Of a stretch of DNA of 48,159 nt, positions 43,216-48,159 are shown in pieces. This stretch comes from Heyndrickxia ginsengihumi. Its GTDB lineage: Bacteria; Bacillota; Bacilli; Bacillales; Bacillaceae_C. The stretch spans positions 1 to 48,159 of the forward strand of contig NZ_JAAIWK010000029.1 in the NCBI RefSeq assembly GCF_011008565.1, in the 5' to 3' direction. The translations under genes and the position numbers were made by a program. Within the stretch, counting starts at the first letter, position 1; every line of letters begins with the position of its first letter. The notes under the pieces are model-generated. The model did not search any database. It was not told the origin of the DNA and saw only the letters and a list, made by a program, of their open reading frames with translations.

Positions 43216-44391
43216 ATGGAAATGTTTAAACCAATTCGGAGCACCTATTTACCATATGGAAAACAATCGATTGATGAGGATGATATTGAAGCAGTTGTTC
43301 ATGTGCTGAAAAGTGATTATTTAACGACAGGGCCTAAGATTAATGAATTTGAAAAGAAAATTGCTGACTATGTAGGTGCAACATATGCTGTCGCATTCTC
43401 GAATGGGACAGCAGCACTTCATGGCGCATGCTTTGCAGCAGGAATATCTGAAGGAGATGAAGTCATTACCACACCTATCACATTTGCTGCCAGCTCCAAT
43501 TGTGTTTTATATATGGGCGGAAAAACGATTTTTGCTGATATAGATGAGAAGACATACAACATAGATCCTCATGAGATAGAAAAGAAGATTACAAATAAAA
43601 CGAAGGCAATTATTCCAGTAGATTATACCGGTCAGCCGGCTGCCCTTGATGAAATATTAGAAATTGCCCGCAATAATGAACTTATCGTCATTGAAGATGC
43701 TGCACATGCTTTAGGGGCCAGTTATAAAGGGAAAAAGGTTGGATCACTCAGCGACATGACCATGTTTAGTTTTCATCCAGTAAAGCATATTACGTGCGGT
43801 GAGGGTGGAGTCATAACGACGGATCGTAAAGATCTGTACGAGAAACTACTTATGTTTCGATCGCATGGGATTACAAGAAATAAACAGCAATTAATAGAAG
43901 ATCATGGTCCATGGTATTATGAAATGCAATGTTTAGGATATAACTACCGAATGACAGATATTCAAGCTGCATTAGGTGTCAGTCAAATGAACAAACTTGA
44001 TCAGTTTGTACAATTGAGAAGGAAATATGCAGAAATGTATACGGAAGCTTTTCAAGAAACGAAAGAGATTGAGATTCCATATCAACATTCGGATGGTCAA
44101 TCAAGTTGGCATTTGTATGTAATTCGTTTAAAACCGGACCTGCTTTCAGTAAGTCGTAAAGAAATTTATGAATCTTTACAAAGCCAAAATATTGGTGTAA
44201 ATGTGCATTATATTCCTGTTTATTTATTGCCATATTATCAACAATTAGGATATCAGAAAGGGTTTTGTCCTAGAGCAGAGCGTTTGTACCAAGAAATCAT
44301 TAGCCTGCCATTATTTCCAGCGATGACGGAAAAAGATGTGCAGGATGTTATTCAAGCAGTTAAAAGAACTGTTCAACATTATGCAACATAA
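43216..44391 (+). CDS. pseC: UDP-4-amino-4,6-dideoxy-AltNAc transaminase, PseC
   Basis: A 391-residue DegT/DnrJ/EryC1-family PLP aminotransferase. The Lys for the internal aldimine is in FSFHPVKHITCGEGGV, with the cofactor Asp in VIEDAAHALGA and FSNGTAALH at the PLP phosphate. It puts an amino group from glutamate on the 4-keto sugar made by PseB. ATG 43216 follows ATAGGAGATGTC. Upstream neighbour is pseB, downstream pseF starts 12 bases later. Confidence 0.93.
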   Translation: MEMFKPIRSTYLPYGKQSIDEDDIEAVVHVLKSDYLTTGPKINEFEKKIADYVGATYAVAFSNGTAALHGACFAAGISEGDEVITTPITFAASSNCVLYMGGKTIFADIDEKTYNIDPHEIEKKITNKTKAIIPVDYTGQPAALDEILEIARNNELIVIEDAAHALGASYKGKKVGSLSDMTMFSFHPVKHITCGEGGVITTDRKDLYEKLLMFRSHGITRNKQQLIEDHGPWYYEMQCLGYNYRMTDIQAALGVSQMNKLDQFVQLRRKYAEMYTEAFQETKEIEIPYQHSDGQSSWHLYVIRLKPDLLSVSRKEIYESLQSQNIGVNVHYIPVYLLPYYQQLGYQKGFCPRAERLYQEIISLPLFPAMTEKDVQDVIQAVKRTVQHYAT

Positions 44392-44403
44392 ATAGGTGAT
44401 ACG

Positions 44404-45135
44404 ATGAAGATTGCAGCTATCATCCAGGCAAGAATGGGATCTACGAGATTGCCTGGAAAAGTATTAAAAAAAGTATTGGATAAACCATTACTAGAGTACC
44501 AAATTGAAAGAATTCAAAAAGCAACATTAGTGGATGAAATTATTATTGCTACAACTGTTGAAGAAAGAGATACTCCAATTGTAGCATTATGCGAGCAAAT
44601 GGGAGTTTTATCTTATCGAGGTTCTGAACACGATGTGCTGTCCCGTTACTTTGAAGCAGCGCAAGCCTTTAACGTTGATGTCATTGTAAGATTGACTTCT
44701 GATTGCCCTCTTATTGATCCAGTCATCATTGATAAAGTAATTGCTCAATTTTTAAAGCAACAGCCGCACGTTGATTATGTTTCCAATACATTAAAAAGAA
44801 CATACCCAAGAGGGCTCGATACAGAAGTATTTTCTTTTAATGCCTTAAAAGAAGCTGCAAATAATGCTCAGTTACCAAGAGATAGGGAACATGTCACCTC
44901 TTATTTCTATACGAATCCAACAATATTTACACTTGAAAATATTGAACATGATCAAAACTATAGTCATTATCGATGGACTGTAGATACCCCGGAAGACTTC
45001 ACATTAGTCACTCATATTCTCACAGAAATGTATGATGCTAATAAGCTATTTCATTTGGAAGATGTTATTCAGCTTTTAAAAGAGCATCCAGAATGGAATG
45101 AAATCAATGCAAATATCGAACAAAAGAAATTGTAG
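44404..45135 (+). CDS. pseF: Pseudaminate cytidylyltransferase, PseF/SpsF
   Basis: A 243-residue nucleotidyltransferase fold protein. The N-terminal IIQARMGSTRLPGKVL motif and TSDCPLIDP are typical of the SpsF/PseF cytidylyltransferase group. It activates pseudaminic acid with CTP to CMP-pseudaminate, ready for a glycosyltransferase. B. subtilis SpsF in the spore coat polysaccharide operon is a close kind of protein. Start ATG 44404 follows AATAGGTGAT. Confidence 0.88.
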   Translation: MKIAAIIQARMGSTRLPGKVLKKVLDKPLLEYQIERIQKATLVDEIIIATTVEERDTPIVALCEQMGVLSYRGSEHDVLSRYFEAAQAFNVDVIVRLTSDCPLIDPVIIDKVIAQFLKQQPHVDYVSNTLKRTYPRGLDTEVFSFNALKEAANNAQLPRDREHVTSYFYTNPTIFTLENIEHDQNYSHYRWTVDTPEDFTLVTHILTEMYDANKLFHLEDVIQLLKEHPEWNEINANIEQKKL

Positions 45136-45146
45136 GTTGTGGTTTA

Positions 45147-46226
45147 ATGAATATTGTCATTAGAACGGACTCCTCAGTAGAAATAGGAACAGGCCATGTA
45201 ATGCGCTGTCTTACTTTGGCAAAACAGCTTATGCAGTTCGGAGCTAATGTTTCATTCATTTGTCGTGATTTTCCCGGAAATAACAGTTCATATATAAAAG
45301 AGCAAGGCTTTTCTGTGTATAAACTTCGATCTAGATGCACAGAACATCATTGGCAATGGGTAAAAGAATATTGGGAAACAGATGTAGAAGAAACATTGGC
45401 GATTTTAAATGGCTTCAATCAGAAGCCGCACTTATTAATTGTTGATCATTATGGTCTTGATTCAAGATGGGAGGATAAACTCCGTGCGCATGTCAAGAAT
45501 ATAATGGTCATAGATGATCTAGCTGATCGTCCGCACAACTGTGATGTTTTACTTGATCAAAATTATTATTTAAATATGCGGGACCGCTATCGAGCACTTG
45601 TGCCTGATGCTTGCTTTCAATTGTTAGGACCGAATTATGTTCTTCTAAGAGATGAGTTTTTATCGATCGATACAGAAAATATTCAACGCGATGGGAAAAT
45701 TCATAATGTGTTAGTGTTTTTTGGTGGAACTGATCCGACAGCAGAAACGATGAAGACCCTTCAAGCACTTCATGAATTACATTTTCCAAGCTTAGCAATT
45801 CATGTCGTTGTTGGAGCAACGAACCCCAATAAGAAGCAAATAAAGGATGTTTGTGCGAAAATGCCTCAAACCTTCTATTATTGTCAAATTGATCATATGG
45901 CAGATCTCATGATGAAAACAGACCTTGCGATTGGAGCTGGAGGAACAACAACATGGGAGAGGTGCTATCTTCAATTACCTTCATTAACAGCGATCATCGC
46001 TGACAATCAAGTCGAAGTTACAAAAGCAGTTGCGGCGAAAGGAGCTACGATCTCGTTAGGACGGACCAATGAATTTGATAAAGAAACGATAAAAAAAGAA
46101 ATGATCTCTCTTATTAAGAATAAGGAAAGACTTCGAGAAATGTCTGAAAATTGTAAAGGGATTGTAGATGGAAGCATTGTAAAGGGAAGGCCTGTGGCAA
46201 GATTTGTTATGGAGCTGTGTTTATGA
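45147..46226 (+). CDS. pseG: UDP-2,4-diacetamido-2,4,6-trideoxy-L-altropyranose hydrolase, PseG
   Basis: A 359-residue GT-B fold hydrolase of the PseG/SpsG type. The start NIVIRTDSSVEIGTGHVMR holds the conserved His used in water attack; later motifs are VDHYGLD, VIDDLADR, VFFGGTDP and GAGGTTTWER. It removes UDP from the 2,4-diacetamido sugar made by PseH, to give the free sugar for PseI. The gene starts 11 bases after pseF and overlaps the next by four bases (ATGA). Confidence 0.92.
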   Translation: MNIVIRTDSSVEIGTGHVMRCLTLAKQLMQFGANVSFICRDFPGNNSSYIKEQGFSVYKLRSRCTEHHWQWVKEYWETDVEETLAILNGFNQKPHLLIVDHYGLDSRWEDKLRAHVKNIMVIDDLADRPHNCDVLLDQNYYLNMRDRYRALVPDACFQLLGPNYVLLRDEFLSIDTENIQRDGKIHNVLVFFGGTDPTAETMKTLQALHELHFPSLAIHVVVGATNPNKKQIKDVCAKMPQTFYYCQIDHMADLMMKTDLAIGAGGTTTWERCYLQLPSLTAIIADNQVEVTKAVAAKGATISLGRTNEFDKETIKKEMISLIKNKERLREMSENCKGIVDGSIVKGRPVARFVMELCL

Positions 46227-46795
46227 GCATATTCAACAGAGTGATGTTAAAAGACATGACAGAAGCGGATTTACCACTCGTTTTAAGTTGGAGAAATAAA
46301 GATCATGTTCGGAATATGATGTATAACAATGACATCATTACAATCGAGCAGCATGTAAAATGGTTTGAAACGATACAAAAAAGTCCTACATCTTTAGCGA
46401 AAGTTTTTTACGTTGATGAGCGACCATATGGTGTAGTAAATATACATCAAATCGATCATAACAATTATACGTGTGAATGGGGAATATATATTGGTGAAGA
46501 AAATACTCCTGCAGGTTTAGGCACAGTTATGGGATATTTAGCGATCCAATATATTTTCTATGAGCTTCGTTTAAAAAAAATACATGCAGAAGTGTTGGCT
46601 TTTAATCAACAAAGTTATTATTATCATAAAAAAATGGGGTTTGAACAAAAAGATGTATTGAAAAAGCATATAAGACCAGATGGAACTTTTATAGATACGA
46701 TCGTATTCAGTTTAACGATTACGCAGTGGGAACAACAAAGAGAAGCCATTCAGACAAAAATAGAGCAGAAGTTTAAAGAAAATCATTTACAGTGA
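46223..46795 (+). CDS. pseH: UDP-4-amino-sugar N-acetyltransferase, PseH
   Basis: A 190-residue GNAT acetyltransferase. The pattern LSWRNKDHVRNMMYN near the start, the acetyl-CoA loop region GLGTVMGYLAIQYIF and the C-terminal HAEVLAFNQQSYYYHKKMGF are those of PseH. It puts an acetyl group on the 4-amino group made by PseC. ATG 46223 overlaps the pseG stop codon; a GTG two codons earlier is a less likely start. Confidence 0.9.
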   Translation: MSIFNRVMLKDMTEADLPLVLSWRNKDHVRNMMYNNDIITIEQHVKWFETIQKSPTSLAKVFYVDERPYGVVNIHQIDHNNYTCEWGIYIGEENTPAGLGTVMGYLAIQYIFYELRLKKIHAEVLAFNQQSYYYHKKMGFEQKDVLKKHIRPDGTFIDTIVFSLTITQWEQQREAIQTKIEQKFKENHLQ

Positions 46796-46963
46796 ATAAT
46801 TGAGAAAACGTTGTAGTCATTTCTCCTGCCTTACATGTTGAATTAAGAATGGTAAACCTATTATTGGTCTTAGATTTTTTTAGTTAAAGCGAAAGTCCTG
46901 ATCCTGCTATCTTTTGTATTGCGGGGATATCCATCAGGAAGTTATGAATAGGAGGAGCGATGG
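46796..46963. other. Gap between pseH and pseI
   Basis: A 168-base gap, the largest within the pse set. TCCTGAT (46896-46902) and ATCAGGA (46933-46939) can pair over a 30-base loop. A separate promoter for pseI is possible but none was clear. Confidence 0.35.
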
Positions 46964-48016
46964 ATGAAAGAGATTACGATCATGCATCAAACAATTGGCA
47001 GTAATCATGCCCCGTTTATAATCGCAGAAATGTCCGGCAATCATAATCAATCACTGGAAAGAGCGTTAGAGATTGTTGAAGCGGCTGCGAAAGCAGGAGC
47101 ACATGCGTTGAAAATACAAACTTATACAGCGGATACAATGACATTAAATATTGAAAATCCTGATTTTAAAATTGATGATTCCAATAGTTTATGGAATGGT
47201 GATTCCTTGTATCAATTGTACCAAAAAGCGTATACACCATGGGAATGGCATAAACCTATTTTTGATAAAGCACTTGAACTGGGCATGATTCCGTTTAGCA
47301 CCCCCTTTGATGAAACAGCAGTAGATTTTTTAGAAGATTTAGATGTTCCAATGTATAAAATTGCTTCCTTTGAAAATACTGATCTACCATTAATTAAGAA
47401 GGTTGCTGCGACAGGAAAGCCACTCATTATTTCGACGGGGATGGCTTCAGTTGCTGAATTAGATGAAACAGTGAGAATCGCAAGAGAATCGGGGTGTAAT
47501 GAGTTAATTTTGCTTAAATGTACGAGCACATACCCAGCAACGCCTGAAAATACAAATATAATGACAATCCCACATATGAGAGAGCTATTTAATGTTCAGG
47601 TTGGTTTGTCAGACCATACAATGGGAACGGGTGTTGCGGTTGCGAGTGTCGCATTAGGAGCAACAGTAATTGAGAAACATTTCACTTTAAGGAGAGCAGA
47701 CGGTGGAGTAGACTCAGCTTTTTCTTTAGAGCCAGAAGAATTTCATGCTTTAGTAACTGAAACAGAGCGGGCATGGCAAGCATTGGGAAAGGTAACATAT
47801 GGTCCAACCGAACATGAAAAGGCTTCGTTGAAATTTAGAAGGTCCATATACACAACAGCGGATATTAAAAAGGGTGATGTCATTACGAATCAAAATATAC
47901 GAGTAGTAAGACCGGGATTTGGACTACAACCTAAATACTTAGATGTCATATTAGGAAAGAAGGCTAAAACAAATATTTCAGCGGGAACCCCAATTACATG
48001 GGATTTATTGATCTAA
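46964..48016 (+). CDS. pseI: Pseudaminic acid synthase, PseI
   Basis: A 350-residue NeuB-family enzyme. The TIM-barrel part (1-280) starts FIIAEMSGNHNQSLERA, with ALKIQTYTADTM, STPFDETAVDFLED, CTSTYPATPE, GLSDHTMGTG and VIEKHFTL; the C-terminal SAF (antifreeze-like) domain holds RRSIYTTADIKKGDVI. It joins the 2,4-diacetamido-6-deoxy-altrose to phosphoenolpyruvate to form pseudaminic acid. ATG 46964 follows AATAGGAGGAGCG. Last gene of the set before the insertion element. Confidence 0.94.
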   Translation: MKEITIMHQTIGSNHAPFIIAEMSGNHNQSLERALEIVEAAAKAGAHALKIQTYTADTMTLNIENPDFKIDDSNSLWNGDSLYQLYQKAYTPWEWHKPIFDKALELGMIPFSTPFDETAVDFLEDLDVPMYKIASFENTDLPLIKKVAATGKPLIISTGMASVAELDETVRIARESGCNELILLKCTSTYPATPENTNIMTIPHMRELFNVQVGLSDHTMGTGVAVASVALGATVIEKHFTLRRADGGVDSAFSLEPEEFHALVTETERAWQALGKVTYGPTEHEKASLKFRRSIYTTADIKKGDVITNQNIRVVRPGFGLQPKYLDVILGKKAKTNISAGTPITWDLLI

Positions 48017-48070
48017 TGATATCTTCACTACATTGGATTGTTATTGAATAAACCCGCTACAATATTGATA

Positions 48071-48159
48071 TGCTCCCCTTTAGGTAGACAGATTAAAAAA
48101 TAAAAATCTGGCTGCTTATGGGGGAGTATTTGTTATGTCCAAAAGATCTTACTCTGCAG
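48071..48159 (+). mobile_element. Left end of an IS3-family (IS150-like) insertion sequence, cut by the window edge
   Basis: TGCTCCCCTTTAGGTAGACAG (48071-48091) has the TG start and the TAGGTAGAC core of IS150-group terminal repeats. About 40 bases later comes a transposase-type frame MSKRSYSA, the usual start of an IS3-family orfA. The rest lies beyond the window, so completeness is unknown. Confidence 0.75.
48120..48159 (+). CDS. IS3-family transposase OrfA, first codons only
   Basis: ATG 48135 follows GGGGGAG by eight bases and encodes MSKRSYSA, then the window ends. The true coding part here is 48135-48159; 48120-48134 is its ribosome site. IS3-family OrfA proteins are helix-turn-helix DNA binders that join OrfB by a frameshift. 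Confidence 0.6.

Overview
The window is a 48 kb piece of a chromosome from an endospore-forming member of the Bacillaceae. The evidence is the low G+C content, strong AGGAGG-type ribosome sites, frequent TTG/GTG starts, a small acid-soluble spore protein gene (sspH), a Fur-controlled FbpA/FbpB pair, a Bce-type peptide-antibiotic module, and a pseudaminate locus of the kind used for spore-coat or surface glycans. No rRNA, tRNA or CRISPR array was seen. The species cannot be fixed from sequence alone.

Layout. 1-5.3 kb: BASS-family transporter, an orphan PAS-PAS histidine kinase, and a ferredoxin gene next to a CYP109-like P450. 5.4-5.8 kb: fbpA/fbpB behind a Fur box; these two genes are very small. 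6.1-9.1 kb: a strong promoter and a c-di-GMP-I (GEMM) riboswitch with an intrinsic terminator drive a three-gene operon: a STAS-like protein, a ketoacyl-ACP synthase III-like protein that keeps the active Cys but has lost the His and Asn, and a chemoreceptor with no extracellular sensor domain. This is the most unusual system in the window. 9.2-11.1 kb: a tiny membrane peptide, a PadR/HAAS pair with repeated operators, and a Fur-box heme monooxygenase. 11.5-16 kb: pseudouridine synthase, MarR regulator, lactonase-like hydrolase (with a duplicated palindromic operator), M20 amidohydrolase and HAD phosphatase. 16.2-20.9 kb: sspH, a glycine/tyrosine-rich protein, a methyltransferase, a U32-like/DapA-like pair behind a cre- or LacI-like palindrome, and an anchored lipoprotein-sized protein. 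21.1-25.6 kb: Bce-type response regulator, kinase, ATPase and permease.

25.9-34.5 kb: formate/nitrite-type channel, DoxX protein with two Fnr/Rex-like boxes, esterase, methyltransferase, htpG preceded by a perfect CIRCE element, a GAF-GGDEF diguanylate cyclase (a possible source of the c-di-GMP read by the riboswitch), and a tartrate/D-malate dehydrogenase. 34.7-41 kb (minus strand): GntR regulator, nitrilase, amino acid permease, gabT, gabD, a GABA-type catabolic operon with GTATAC palindromes in front of it. 41.2-48 kb: orphan EIIA-Glc, then pseB-pseC-pseF-pseG-pseH-pseI, a full CMP-pseudaminate route behind a candidate SigK promoter. The window ends in the left end of an IS3-family element.

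Two families of intergenic repeat run through the window. Family A (five copies, about 75-190 bp) is a long imperfect palindrome with GAGGCTGGGACAAAA ends. Family B (about six degenerate copies) carries GGAAAGCGAG...CCTGAAGC. They sit between genes and one copy reaches into the 3' end of fbpB.
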